61,652 bases of DNA from Chloroflexota bacterium (GTDB lineage: Bacteria > Chloroflexota > Anaerolineae > Promineifilales > Promineifilaceae): NCBI GenBank assembly GCA_022616275.1, contig JAKEFB010000095.1, forward strand, positions 1-61,652. The letters are read 5' to 3'. Under the pieces are notes generated by a model. It saw only the letters and a program-made list of their open reading frames with translations, was not told the origin of the DNA and searched no databases. This document shows positions 18,249 through 27,234 of the stretch, one piece after another. Both the position numbers and the translations under genes were made by a program. How positions within the stretch are numbered: the stretch's first letter is position 1; each line of letters opens with the position of its first letter.

Positions 18249-19448
18249 TTAGCACAGATTATTCATTGGGACATGTTCAAGCACGTCGGTAAAGACGGCC
18301 AACAGCTTCTCCAGGTGTTGCCCCGGCGTGTAGCATTCCTCGGCGGTGCGCCGGCCGTTGGCGCCCATTTCTCTGGCCAGGGCCGGCTGGGCCAACAGCG
18401 CCTCAATGCGCCCGGCCAGTTGGTCCACGTCCTGCGGCGGCGCCAGGTAGCCATTCCAGCCATCCCGCAGCCAGTCGGAGACACCGCCCACGTTAAAGGC
18501 GACCACTGGCCGGCCGTAACCAAAAGCGTCAATGCCCACCATGCCAAATGGTTCTGGCCAGACCGAGGGAAATACCAGGCACGTGGCCCGTTGGTAAGCC
18601 TGCGCCAGCTCGGCCTGGGACTGCCAGCCAAGAAAGTCAACCTGCCCGGCGATGCCCAGCTCCTGGGCCAGCGCTTCGTACGCCGCCCGGCGGCTACCGT
18701 CGCCGGCCACCAGCAGCCGGTATGGCCTGGAGATGCAGGCCAGGGCGTGCAGCAGGTAAGGCAGGCCCTTTTCCTCTTCCAGCCGGCCGACGAACAACAG
18801 GCGGGGACAATCGCCAGCCGGCGTAACCAGTTGAGCGGCATCCGGGAGTTGAGTGAAATGTGGCAGAACCGTGATCCGGCCGGCCGCCAGTCCATTTTGG
18901 ATCAACAACTCTCGCATGTAGTTGCTGGCCACTAGCAGCCAGGAAAGTTCCTGGTGGATGGCCAGGTGTTGCCGGGTGTTCTGCATGATGCGGTAAACGC
19001 TAATTGGGTGGCGGGCGCTGGCGCAGCGACGCAGGTAAATCATCGCTGCGCAGCCCAGGCCGTAAGGCCGGGTACAGATTCGTTTGCCCCGGCGATAATA
19101 CTTGGCCAGGCCCGGACAGAGCGGGTCGAAATCATGCACGTAGGCAACCGTTGGCGCCAGCGGGGCAATGGCGGCAATGAGAGCCGGCCTGTCGGTTGAA
19201 TGGAGATAGATGAGCGCCGGTTGTTCCTGGCCGATGATAGCCCGAATGTGCTGCTGGCGAGCCGGCGGCTCCTCGACAGGAACGTAATGGACGGTCCTAT
19301 TGTCGTCCGGCGCCGTCCGGGGGTGGTGTTCCCAATAGACGACAACGTTTTCGTGGCCGGCACCCTCCAGCAGCGGCAGCAGGTTGAGGAGGTATTGCTC
19401 CGCGCCGCCAACCGGGGCGAACAATTCCGTCAGGTGGAGGATCTTCAT
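18249..19448 (-). CDS. family 4 glycosyltransferase
   Basis: Retaining GT-B enzyme: 'MKILHLTELFAPVGGAEQYL' N-terminus with the GGAE acceptor motif, 'LLFVGRLEEEKGLPYLL', 'ATCLVFPSVWPEPFGMVGID' and 'YGRPVVAFNVGGVSDWL' at the donor site, as in classical GT4 mannosyl/glucosyltransferases. The Cys-rich central loop (FDPLCPGLAKYY, CTRPYGLGCAAMIYLRRC) is seen in EPS GT4 enzymes. The ATG at 19448 begins at the motif; nine upstream codons would enter an 8-bp tandem repeat array and are rejected. Confidence 0.85.
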   Translation of the reverse strand: MKILHLTELFAPVGGAEQYLLNLLPLLEGAGHENVVVYWEHHPRTAPDDNRTVHYVPVEEPPARQQHIRAIIGQEQPALIYLHSTDRPALIAAIAPLAPTVAYVHDFDPLCPGLAKYYRRGKRICTRPYGLGCAAMIYLRRCASARHPISVYRIMQNTRQHLAIHQELSWLLVASNYMRELLIQNGLAAGRITVLPHFTQLPDAAQLVTPAGDCPRLLFVGRLEEEKGLPYLLHALACISRPYRLLVAGDGSRRAAYEALAQELGIAGQVDFLGWQSQAELAQAYQRATCLVFPSVWPEPFGMVGIDAFGYGRPVVAFNVGGVSDWLRDGWNGYLAPPQDVDQLAGRIEALLAQPALAREMGANGRRTAEECYTPGQHLEKLLAVFTDVLEHVPMNNLC

Positions 19449-19463
19449 ATCAGGATTGAGTGT

Positions 19464-19540
19464 GCAAGTCTGCAAGTCTGCGAGTTTGCGAGTTTGCGAG
19501 TCTGCACGTTACCTGCCACTTGCCTACTTGCTACTTGCCT
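19464..19540. repeat. 8-bp tandem array with inverted second half
   Basis: Five adjoining 8-bp units of the form GCRAGTYT (19464-19503) are followed, after about 14 bases, by three ACTTGC-containing units (19518-19540), which are the reverse complement of the GCAAGT core. The two halves could pair. The element fills the whole junction between the GT4 gene (start 19448) and the sulfatase-fold gene, running into the stop codon of the latter. Confidence 0.8.
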
Positions 19541-20909
19541 ACTCAATATAACCCAGGCCGCGCAGGCGCTGAAGCACCGCTGCGTCCAGCTCCAGCTCGC
19601 CAGCAGCCTCGGCCGGCGCCGTCTGGCTGACGTAGTGGAGGTGAGCGGTGACCCGGGCCTGAAAGTTGCGGACAACGTCGGCATACAGGGCGCTGCCGCC
19701 CTGTTGCTCGGCCGGGTCGGCCGCCAGGTCGTAAAGCTCCGGCCGGCCGGGCTGGCGGCTGTCCCAAATCATCTTAAACTTCTCCGTCCGCACGGCAATA
19801 CGGTGCCAGGTGTCGCGCCACATTTCACAAACGGCTTCATTAGCCGGGTACGCCTTTCCCTCTCTGGTCCACAACGGCCGCAGACTGGCGCCCTCCATCC
19901 CTGGTGGCGGCGAGCAGCCGGACAACTCCAGCAGGGTCGGCATCACGTCCAGGGTACGGACCTGGCGCTCGACGCTGTGCGGGCCGGGCAGGCCGGGTAC
20001 GTAAACGAGGAGAGGGACCCGGATGATCTCATCGTACAGATTATTCTCCCAATGCCCCCAGCGGCCGTGTTCCAGGAACTCCTCGCCGTGATCGGCCACC
20101 ACGACCACGGCTGTGTTAGCCAGCCGGCCGGAACTTTCGAGGAAGCCCAACAACCGCCCAATCTGGCCGTCCAGGTAGACCAGGGCCGCTTCATAGAGCT
20201 GGATGTACCGCTCCTGATGCGCTGGCGTAATGGCCGCTCCCTGCCAGTTGGCGGCGTGATAATTGGCCAGGTCTTGCCAGGCCTGGCCAATTTTGGCCGG
20301 CGCTACCAATTCCTCTTCCAGGTGATAGGGCCAGTGAACGTCCATATAATGCGCCCAGGCAAAAAACGGCTGCCTGGTTTTTTCCAGCCAGGCGCAGAGG
20401 TGGTCGGTTACCTCGGCCGCCGGCACGTATACGCGGGCCGGCCGCAGCCGTTTACCCAGCCGGCCGAGGATAGCGTGGGTCAAGGGGTGGCGCAAAAGCG
20501 CCTGGCCGCCCTTGACCGAGCGCAGCCAGGGGTCGGACTCGGCCGGGGCCAGGTCCTGGAAATGGCCGAAGCCCCGATCATAGCCATACTTCTGGCCGAG
20601 GTGGGGATTGGTGGCAAAGCCAGCGGTAGCGTAGCCCTGGGCGGCCAGGGCAGCAACGGGCGACGGCCGCTGCGGGGAGAGGGCTCCCAGGCAACCGCCA
20701 TACATTGAGGCGTAAGTGGAGGTCAGGATGACAGGGAAAGCAGCCTGGGTCCAGGTGCCGCCGGTAATGGCCTGGGTAAAACGGACGCCGGCCGCAGCCA
20801 GGCGGTCCAGGTTCGGCGTTAACGGCCGCGGGCAGCCGTAGCAACCCAGCCGGTCGGCCCGCAGCGTATCAATGGTGAGCAGGAGAAAATTCAGCACAAC
20901 ACACCACAA
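19539..20909 (-). CDS. sulfatase-fold hydrolase lacking the formylglycine cysteine
   Basis: Alkaline-phosphatase superfamily enzyme. Metal site 1 'LLLTIDTLRADRLGCYG' (about 8-24), 'PLTPNLDRLAAAGVRF', the nucleophile region 'GGTWTQAAFPVILTS' where a true sulfatase would have CxPSR, and 'VVVVADHGEEFLEHGRWGHW' with the paired Asp/His ligands. With Thr rather than Cys at the nucleophile position it resembles phospho- or phosphoglycerol-type transferases more than sulfatases. The TTG at 20909 lies 7 bases after GGAGG; a GTG at 20897 is the alternative. C-terminus 'LRGLGYIE' is shared with the two phosphodiesterases at 33.5-36.9 kb. Confidence 0.75.
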   Translation of the reverse strand: MWCVVLNFLLLTIDTLRADRLGCYGCPRPLTPNLDRLAAAGVRFTQAITGGTWTQAAFPVILTSTYASMYGGCLGALSPQRPSPVAALAAQGYATAGFATNPHLGQKYGYDRGFGHFQDLAPAESDPWLRSVKGGQALLRHPLTHAILGRLGKRLRPARVYVPAAEVTDHLCAWLEKTRQPFFAWAHYMDVHWPYHLEEELVAPAKIGQAWQDLANYHAANWQGAAITPAHQERYIQLYEAALVYLDGQIGRLLGFLESSGRLANTAVVVVADHGEEFLEHGRWGHWENNLYDEIIRVPLLVYVPGLPGPHSVERQVRTLDVMPTLLELSGCSPPPGMEGASLRPLWTREGKAYPANEAVCEMWRDTWHRIAVRTEKFKMIWDSRQPGRPELYDLAADPAEQQGGSALYADVVRNFQARVTAHLHYVSQTAPAEAAGELELDAAVLQRLRGLGYIE

Positions 20910-20911
20910 AT

Positions 20912-20950
20912 CGTAACCTCCCGGAGGTTCACAACCTCCGGGAGGTTACG
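20912..20950. repeat. perfect 18-bp-arm inverted repeat
   Basis: CGTAACCTCCCGGAGGTT (20912-20929), a 3-base spacer, and its exact reverse complement (20933-20950). Each arm is itself nearly palindromic around CTCCCGGAG. The TAA stop of the SGNH gene (20946-20948) is inside the right arm, and the GGAGG that serves the sulfatase-fold gene is inside the left arm. There is no U run, so it is not a normal terminator. A related partial motif occurs at about 55483-55546. Confidence 0.85.
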
Positions 20951-22472
20951 GTTCACCCAGGTACCGGGCCACAATCTCGGCCGCCAGTTGGTGGCCCTGC
21001 TCGTTCCAGTGGGTGCCCAGCGACAGATACAGCTCCCGTCCCTGCCGCGCTTCAGCCTGAAAGGAAGGTGTCAGATTGATAAACTCAATACCGTTAGCCT
21101 CCGCCAGCGCCTCCAGGACCAGAGCCTGGTCGTCAATTCGGTCTAAAAATTCGGCTGCGCCCAACCCCCGGCTGTCGGCGGCCACGCTCAAGAAACCTTC
21201 GTCGCCCAACGTTACCCGGCCGCTGCTGCTCGTAATCGGCTCAATCAGCTCCGGCGAAGCCTGGGGTAGGTAGACGTGGACCTTGCTGGGAATGTAGACC
21301 AGGATAAACCTTGCCCCGCTATTCTCGGCCGCTTCCCTGGCTTCCAGCAGCGCCGTCGCTGCCAGGCGGTAATTCTCCGAGGCGACGATCTCGGCCTGGG
21401 AAGTGGCCAGCATGGCCACGTAACCATCCAGGAAGTTGAGACGCAGCAAGCGGCCGTTCGAGGTCAATTCCAGGGGATAGACCGGAACTGCCTGAGTACG
21501 AGCGCTTTTCGCTGCGGCTGGCAAGCCAAGTCGCCAGGCCAACTGGGCGGCGCTCAACCGCGCCCAGGTCAGGACCACCAGGGAGCGGTCCCAGCCCGTT
21601 TCTGACACCCAATATTCGGGTAGCCCCAGGCCCTGGGCGTGTACCCGTTCGTACAGCGCCGCATCGCGTAAATCATTCCCTTCAAAATAAGCGAGAATGA
21701 CAACCCTGGGCGACCTGGGTAGCCCATAGAGCTGGAGCGCCTGGCTCTCCGCCTGGGGACCAAATCCAAAGATAGCCAGGTTCAGTACGCTTAAATCGCT
21801 CTGTTGGGCTAATAAGACCGGCCAGGGTTCCTGCACCTCTGACCCGACGGTGTAAGAATCGCCAAGGACGACGACGTCATAAGTGGCTGACAGCGGCGGA
21901 TCGTTACGGAAACCGTTCTCGTCGGTGATAAAGTGGATGCGGTTGACCTGGGCACTGGCCATGTCCAGGTACCGGAACCGCTCCCGGCCGTTCCAGGTGA
22001 CGACCTCCATCGCTCGGCCCTCAATCCAACCGTTTTGTCCGGGCTTCAATCGCCGACCGAGCTGGATGGGCGAATCGAAGACAAAGACATCCCGGCGTAA
22101 ATATTCGCCGCTGCCGGGCAACTGGTTCATGACCTGGCGAGGAATAAACCCCGGCCGGGCGCGGAAAAAGATCTCCAACCCGGCCGCACCGGCCAGGAGG
22201 ACGGCCAGGAGAATAGCGACCCCAGCCAGGTGCTTTCTCCGCCAGCTGGCCCCTACTCGCCAGGTAAGAGTCAGACAGGCCAGACCAATAGCGGCTACGG
22301 CCGCTACTAGTTGCAACAGGCTTCGCCAGGGCCACACCTGCTGCTCCATAAAGCCAATAACGATAACACCTGCCAGGACAGCCAGTAGCGCCAGCGCCAG
22401 GCGCCCTAGCTCCCCTAGAGCACTCGGCCAGGCAACATTCAGGCCAATAATATTTTTAAAGAGCATGGGCAT
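20946..22472 (-). CDS. membrane-anchored SGNH/AlgX-like hydrolase or acyltransferase
   Basis: Three or four N-terminal membrane helices (about residues 20-110) precede an extracytoplasmic SGNH domain: 'VVLGDSYTVGSEVQ' (block I Ser), 'AIFGFGPQAESQALQLYG', 'ILAYFEGNDLRDA' and the C-terminal 'LGTHWNEQGHQLAAEI' (block V His; the usual Asp three residues before is not evident). 508 residues. Such proteins O-acetylate or de-acylate exopolysaccharides at the membrane surface. The ATG at 22472 gives a good signal-anchor. It is followed by the inverted repeat at 20912. Confidence 0.75.
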   Translation of the reverse strand: MPMLFKNIIGLNVAWPSALGELGRLALALLAVLAGVIVIGFMEQQVWPWRSLLQLVAAVAAIGLACLTLTWRVGASWRRKHLAGVAILLAVLLAGAAGLEIFFRARPGFIPRQVMNQLPGSGEYLRRDVFVFDSPIQLGRRLKPGQNGWIEGRAMEVVTWNGRERFRYLDMASAQVNRIHFITDENGFRNDPPLSATYDVVVLGDSYTVGSEVQEPWPVLLAQQSDLSVLNLAIFGFGPQAESQALQLYGLPRSPRVVILAYFEGNDLRDAALYERVHAQGLGLPEYWVSETGWDRSLVVLTWARLSAAQLAWRLGLPAAAKSARTQAVPVYPLELTSNGRLLRLNFLDGYVAMLATSQAEIVASENYRLAATALLEAREAAENSGARFILVYIPSKVHVYLPQASPELIEPITSSSGRVTLGDEGFLSVAADSRGLGAAEFLDRIDDQALVLEALAEANGIEFINLTPSFQAEARQGRELYLSLGTHWNEQGHQLAAEIVARYLGEP

Positions 22473-22527
22473 ACTTTTCGCGGTGGGCGGCGCTTAGGCG
22501 CCATGGCCGGGGCGACGTACCCGGCGG

Positions 22528-23493
22528 TTAGGTCTGCCGCAATCTTTTCTTCATTGAGCGAAAAGACTGGCCTATCTTGTCATTAAAAGAACTGGGCGTA
22601 AATCGAGATAGAAAATAGAAGGCTTCCAGCACAATTTCTCTATGCCGCCACCGATACTCTTCTTTGAGCCCAACTAACAACCGTCCCAATTCCTCCTCTA
22701 CAGCGCTATCGCCAAGTAACCAGGCCATATAGAGGTCATAGTGCTTAAAAAGCAGGCCGGCCGCTATGTCACGGATTCTCGTGTTATCGCGATTATTCTT
22801 ACGAGTGCGCGGCTCGTCCCAAAACTGGACGCCCAGCCGTGAGCCCCCACCGTGATGGTAAATTACGCCGCCATAAATACCACCTATAACGCGGTGCAGT
22901 TGATTGCGGTTGCTGCGATGGAGTTTATACAAAGGCATTCCCAACTCTAGCGCTTTATCTGTAAAACTGGATAGCGTATCGTGTTTAGCATCTAGTCTAG
23001 GGGCGATGAAATCCCACCGCAACTGGTTCTCCTCAATAAATTTGGTGGTTGTCGCCAGGCAACTGGCATGGATGTATGGGCGGATACCGGCCTGTTCTTC
23101 ATCGCGCCAGACACCGGATAAAGCAGCTCCTTCTCTTAAGCTACTGACTAATGCTTCAAGCCAACCTAAGCGAATTGGATGGGCATCGCTATCTAAAGCA
23201 ACAATGTACTCCATTCCATCTTTGCGGGCCTGTTCATACAACCGTTGTAGAGGTACAGCATGGCTGTGCCGCAGCTTCTCGGTCGGATCCGCTACTGTTA
23301 GCGTCAGGTTGGGAAATCTACCGGCAAATTGTTCGACCCAGGAGTCCTTGACGTTATTATTCCAGATGTAAAGATGATAATCAGGCCCGTCTGTATGGCA
23401 TTGCAACTTATTTAGAGCTAGCTCCAACCACCGGCCGTATTTTGGTTCTTCACCACCATTGACAATCAAAATAGCTACTTGTGTACTACTCAT
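22528..23493 (-). CDS. GT-A-like glycosyltransferase of uncertain family
   Basis: Contains a nucleotide-sugar-type N-terminal strand 'VAILIVNGGEEPKYGRWLEL', 'YHLYIWNNNVKDSW' and a DxD-like 'YIVALDSDAHPIRLGWLEAL' at about residues 95-115, then a C-terminal helical region. This fits a GT2/GT-A-fold transferase, but I cannot name the family. 321 residues, ATG start 3 bases after the preceding sulfotransferase gene's stop. Base composition is clearly lower in GC than most of the window (a sampled 60-base row has 21 G+C), so it is probably acquired. Confidence 0.5.
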   Translation of the reverse strand: MSSTQVAILIVNGGEEPKYGRWLELALNKLQCHTDGPDYHLYIWNNNVKDSWVEQFAGRFPNLTLTVADPTEKLRHSHAVPLQRLYEQARKDGMEYIVALDSDAHPIRLGWLEALVSSLREGAALSGVWRDEEQAGIRPYIHASCLATTTKFIEENQLRWDFIAPRLDAKHDTLSSFTDKALELGMPLYKLHRSNRNQLHRVIGGIYGGVIYHHGGGSRLGVQFWDEPRTRKNNRDNTRIRDIAAGLLFKHYDLYMAWLLGDSAVEEELGRLLVGLKEEYRWRHREIVLEAFYFLSRFTPSSFNDKIGQSFRSMKKRLRQT

Positions 23494-23496
23494 TTT

Positions 23497-24258
23497 CTAG
23501 ACCTCACCATCAGAAAGATGCTCCAGCGCCAGTTCAAGGCGTTGGCAGGAAGAGAGCACGCTCAGTAGCCTTACCAGGGAAGAGACTCGCGTGCTGTTCA
23601 GCAGGTGTGGGTCGAACAACTGATGAATGGGATTGAAAGCTAATTCCAGACCGAAACGTTCCTTGAGCAGGGCAGCAACCTTGCCATTATGGTTAATAAC
23701 GAACTCGATGGGCAAAAGCACTGTGTCTGTCGGGTATAATAATCTAAACTCCTTGATGAGTTCATTATAATGGACCCACAATGATGCCGCCTCGAAAATG
23801 CTCACCTTGAGCAACTTCTTCGTTGATTTTCTTGATCGGCGCAAGAGGGAATCAATAACCAGCGCGCTCGGCCGCCACAGGAGCATCACTTTCATCTCTG
23901 GCAGCAACTCCTTCCATTGCTGCAGAAACAGCACGGAGCGCGGGTCCTTCCAGCCCCACATCGAGTATTTGGCGCTTCTAGTTTGAATCAAGGACCAGGC
24001 GCGATTTAGAGAAACATCATCGAAGCGAAGCGGTTTATCCGACGCCACTTTCCAACCAAGTGATTTTGGATATCGTGACGTAATATAATTCTGGTGCAGA
24101 CGCACGAAATCCAAATCCTCATAATGACCTTTTGGATTACCAACCTCGGTTCCCGAAACGCGGCCGTTATGTAGGACCAAGCCACTTGCCGCCAGCCACG
24201 AAGCGGTCAGTGACGTTCCGGAGCGATGCATACCGGTGATACACAAAGTAGTTGGCAT
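23497..24258 (-). CDS. sulfotransferase family protein
   Basis: 'LCITGMHRSGTSLTASWLA' at residues 5-23 is the 5'-phosphosulfate-binding loop of a large bacterial sulfotransferase family, and 'MKVMLLWRPSALVIDSLLRR' occupies the 3'-phosphate position. 'EVGNPKGHYEDLDFVRLHQ' is also conserved in this group. 253 residues. It is sandwiched with 3-base gaps between two glycosyltransferases in the lower-GC stretch (a sampled row has 26 of 60 G+C), and therefore probably sulfates the residue they add. Confidence 0.7.
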   Translation of the reverse strand: MPTTLCITGMHRSGTSLTASWLAASGLVLHNGRVSGTEVGNPKGHYEDLDFVRLHQNYITSRYPKSLGWKVASDKPLRFDDVSLNRAWSLIQTRSAKYSMWGWKDPRSVLFLQQWKELLPEMKVMLLWRPSALVIDSLLRRSRKSTKKLLKVSIFEAASLWVHYNELIKEFRLLYPTDTVLLPIEFVINHNGKVAALLKERFGLELAFNPIHQLFDPHLLNSTRVSSLVRLLSVLSSCQRLELALEHLSDGEV

Positions 24259-24261
24259 ACC

Positions 24262-25155
24262 CTATTCCTGAAAAACTCCCTGGTGATCTATAACCTTGAC
24301 AACCTTACGAAGATCATTGGCTCTTAGCAACACCGCATGGTCATTGCGGCCGCGTCTATACATGGATGTGTGGATAGGTTGGTGGATAACGCCCACCTCC
24401 CTGGACATCCCGACAACTAAGCCTTGCCGCTTGGCGCGCAGGAAAAAATCGAGATGTTCGCCGTAATATCTGATCTCGTCATTCCAATAGACGTTTTTTT
24501 CGCGCAATGCTTCCGTTCTGGCTAAGAAGAAGTTGGGAATATAATCGCATAAGACGTAGGGCGGTCTATACTCTGAATTTGGCAGGGGATATAAATTCAA
24601 AATATGGTCATTTATTTCAAACCGCCCGTAATAAGTCCAGGGTTTTTCCTTTTCAAACAGACGTTTGAACAGCCCGTGGCGGAGCGTCTGATTTTGGAAA
24701 ATGTGCCAGAGGATCATTCGCCACGATGTGCGGACTTTGCCCCGCAGCAAATTCTTCAATAAGGCACGTTCCTGGTCAGCGATGAGTAAAGGGCGGTTAT
24801 AATAAAGGCCACCTAAGATATCCAGCCCGCCTTCCTCCAGATTCTGCTGCATAAACAACAGATCAGCCCGCTTATCGAAGATAAAATCGTCGTCACACAA
24901 CACGAAATATTTGGTACGTACATTTTCAAGCAGGACATTTCGCCCTTTGGACAACCCACTGTCAAAAGGCAGGACAATGTATTTTTCGATCCAGCGCCCA
25001 TATTTCTTCAAAACAGTAGCTTGATAGCTTTCCTGGCTATCGTCGGCGATTAGAACAGGGCAGGGCAAATCGAGGGTCACAATAGAGGCCAATAAACTGC
25101 CCAGGCAGCTACAGCGGTCAAAGGTCTTAATGATGATAGATACTTCCGTGAGCAA
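24262..25155 (-). CDS. GT2/GT12-like glycosyltransferase
   Basis: GT-A transferase. 'VSIIIKTFDRCSCLGSLLAS' is the N-terminal strand, 'PVLIADDSQESY' the uridine-binding Asp, 'YFVLCDDDFIFDK' the triple-Asp metal site, and 'RYYGEHLDFFLRAKRQGLVV' the catalytic acidic loop. The DDDF plus GEHLDFFLR pair resembles beta-1,4-N-acetylgalactosaminyltransferases (GT12). 297 residues from a TTG start at 25155. Low-GC neighbourhood (a sampled row has 22 of 60 G+C). The acceptor is unknown. Confidence 0.7.
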   Translation of the reverse strand: MLTEVSIIIKTFDRCSCLGSLLASIVTLDLPCPVLIADDSQESYQATVLKKYGRWIEKYIVLPFDSGLSKGRNVLLENVRTKYFVLCDDDFIFDKRADLLFMQQNLEEGGLDILGGLYYNRPLLIADQERALLKNLLRGKVRTSWRMILWHIFQNQTLRHGLFKRLFEKEKPWTYYGRFEINDHILNLYPLPNSEYRPPYVLCDYIPNFFLARTEALREKNVYWNDEIRYYGEHLDFFLRAKRQGLVVGMSREVGVIHQPIHTSMYRRGRNDHAVLLRANDLRKVVKVIDHQGVFQE

Positions 25156-25252
25156 TGAACGTTTCCTTTTGGAGCGTATTTTTCTTTGTATGCTGGTCGC
25201 GGTAACTCTCTGACGATGGCTGGTTTCCGGCCGCGGCCGCCTCTGGGGGCTG

Positions 25253-26338
25253 TTACTTAGCCGCTAATGCGTTCCGCGTTGCCTCTAAGTACGCCCGGCC
25301 GTGCCGCAAATCTGGTTCCAGGTGATTGCCCTCAGCCCATTCATTCCAGGCATTGATAAAGACCACCTTCTCTTGATCTGGCCCGCTGTCGAGGCGACCA
25401 CATACTGTTTGAAGCCACTGTTCGTACAATTCGGGGCTTGAACCCGTCAGGATCGTCCCGCCTGCCTGCTTTCGCGCCGAGTTATCCCATATCGGCGTGA
25501 CGGACGGGAAACGCCTGTAGGATGTCGCCGGTTTTTTAAGGGAGCGTTCGACGAGATGGCGATATTCTAATACATTCATCTCCTGGTACACTGGAGGAGA
25601 TAACCCAAGTCGAGAGGCAATCCGCCAGGCTCGATTACGGCGTAGGGGGTGGCGCAGCAATGTCCAGTCAGGTTGGAATTCAACAGCCGCATCAAACCCT
25701 AACTTCGCTGGGTCGCCACGTTCCCCGGCCGTGCTTTCCACCCGGCATAGGAATAGCTCGCCTATCCCTGCCTTTAAGGCCCCTTCCCGCCATATCGTCG
25801 TCGTTTTCAGCGGATCGGGCAGGATAGAAGCGCGATAAACGAGAAACATCGGTTTTCCGTCGTAACGAATGTACCGGTCGTCTTTGAAGGCCGCAGACAA
25901 AAAACAAAAATGGTTCTTATCGTCCTGCTCGGAGTACTCCTGTCTCATTAAGATGTCTGCCCCCCGGCCGTTCCAGGCACGTGTCCAACTTTCGTTTGCC
26001 CAGCAAAGACAGAAGGGAAAATCAGGCTCGCCCGAGGCTAACACTTCTGTAAAGGGCCGCCCCAGGAGTCGTTTTCCTTGAAACCAGTAATGATAATAGC
26101 AAAAACCATAAATACCGTATTCTCGGGCAAGTTCGGCCTGTGCCCGCCTGGCTTCGGGCAAGCGCAAGTCGTAGAAGCCCAGATCGGCCGGAATATGCGG
26201 CTGGTAGTGGCCCGGAAAGAGCGGCTTGGCCTTGGCAACATTGGTCCACTCCGTGAATCCCTTCCCCCACCATTCGTCGTTCTCGGCAATAGGGTGAAAC
26301 TGAGGAAGGTAAAAGGCGATCAGGCGAATAGAAGACAC
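25253..26338 (-). CDS. WbsX-like glycosyl transferase / GH99-like protein
   Basis: The N-terminus 'AFYLPQFHPIAENDEWWGKG' and 'FTEWTNVAKAKPLFPGHYQP', then 'IYGFCYYHYWFQGKRLL' and 'CLCWANESWTRAWNG', are diagnostic of the WbsX family (GH99-like TIM barrel), and 'VFINAWNEWAEGNHLEPD' closes the active-site face. The family is found in O-antigen and EPS loci; whether it transfers or cleaves glycosidic bonds is unsettled. 361 residues, GTG start. It lies next to the lower-GC stretch but has intermediate composition. Confidence 0.85.
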   Translation of the reverse strand: MSSIRLIAFYLPQFHPIAENDEWWGKGFTEWTNVAKAKPLFPGHYQPHIPADLGFYDLRLPEARRAQAELAREYGIYGFCYYHYWFQGKRLLGRPFTEVLASGEPDFPFCLCWANESWTRAWNGRGADILMRQEYSEQDDKNHFCFLSAAFKDDRYIRYDGKPMFLVYRASILPDPLKTTTIWREGALKAGIGELFLCRVESTAGERGDPAKLGFDAAVEFQPDWTLLRHPLRRNRAWRIASRLGLSPPVYQEMNVLEYRHLVERSLKKPATSYRRFPSVTPIWDNSARKQAGGTILTGSSPELYEQWLQTVCGRLDSGPDQEKVVFINAWNEWAEGNHLEPDLRHGRAYLEATRNALAAK

Positions 26339-26383
26339 TTGATAGTCTAGACTAAATACGCCAAGTAAACTTCCTTACTTGGA

Positions 26384-27226
26384 TTATGCTTGTTCGCGAT
26401 GTGCCCGGCGCGCCAGTCGCTGAACGTTGCGAGTGACGTATCGGGTGAACAGAGCGGCCGACGCCAGGCGGACGCGGGCCAGGGGATGATAAGCCCCGGC
26501 CAGATAATCATAGCCAAAAAAGGTCATAACCTCTGGATGCTCCCTTAAGACGCTGTTGATCTCGGCCACATCTCCGGCCGACAGCCGCGCAATTTGCGCG
26601 GCATTGAGGTTGGTCAGCGGCCGTTCTAGCCAGCCTTCCAGCGAGTGAATCAGGTGGGCCGCCTGGCTGTCTAACCGTTCCAGGCCAGGCATAAACGCCA
26701 GTAACTTATCTACCGCCGCCGCCGGCTTATCGGCCAGCTCTTCATAGGTAATACATATCACCCGCTGCAAAAGCTGGAGATTGCCCATCTGGTACTCGCC
26801 TTCCCGGACCCAGCCCCTGGCGATCTGAGCGTAAGAAGCGTCGCGCCCATAGCCCAGGCCGGTCCGGCCGCGTCTTTTGCTTCCCTCACAATAAGCGTAA
26901 GGGTTTCTGACCATGACGATAAAATGGGCGTTGCTGAAGACCTGCTCGATAGAGTGGGCGCGAACCAGATGAGGCGGGCTCTTTTCCAGCAAAATTGGCT
27001 TGCCCAAATCCCAGAGCTTTTCCCATTCGGCCTTGATTGCCAGCCAGGGCAGGACCGCCTGTTCGTTCCACGGCGTTTTGCGCATCAGGGGTCCGACTGC
27101 TTCAACAAACTGCCCTTCTACCGGCAAGGCCGATACGTTTGGCGACGTTTGCAGCAACCGCCACAGCGCGGTCGAGCCAGAACTGTGTGAACAAAGAACA
27201 AAGAGATAGTGGTGCTCGTTACCCAT
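26384..27226 (-). CDS. sulfotransferase family protein
   Basis: 'LFVLCSHSSGSTALWRLLQT' (residues 8-27) is a Ser-rich variant of the 5'-phosphosulfate loop, and 'AHFIVMVRNPYAYCEGSKRR' is the 3'-phosphate-binding strand and helix. 'RVICITYEELADKPAAAVDK' matches the family's 'YEdL..dP' element. 280 residues, basic C-terminus. ATG at 27226 falls 8 bases after the stop of the preceding GT4 gene. Expected to sulfate a glycan made by the surrounding transferases. Confidence 0.7.
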   Translation of the reverse strand: MGNEHHYLFVLCSHSSGSTALWRLLQTSPNVSALPVEGQFVEAVGPLMRKTPWNEQAVLPWLAIKAEWEKLWDLGKPILLEKSPPHLVRAHSIEQVFSNAHFIVMVRNPYAYCEGSKRRGRTGLGYGRDASYAQIARGWVREGEYQMGNLQLLQRVICITYEELADKPAAAVDKLLAFMPGLERLDSQAAHLIHSLEGWLERPLTNLNAAQIARLSAGDVAEINSVLREHPEVMTFFGYDYLAGAYHPLARVRLASAALFTRYVTRNVQRLARRAHREQA

Positions 27227-27234
27227 AGGAATGG

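Noticed and set aside
17832-18935. 367-codon plus-strand frame across the antitoxin and GT4 region
   Set aside because: Covers two minus-strand genes with clear family motifs; no protein signature of its own.
19539-20909. Classical arylsulfatase
   Set aside because: The CxPSR formylglycine motif is absent; Thr stands at the nucleophile position.
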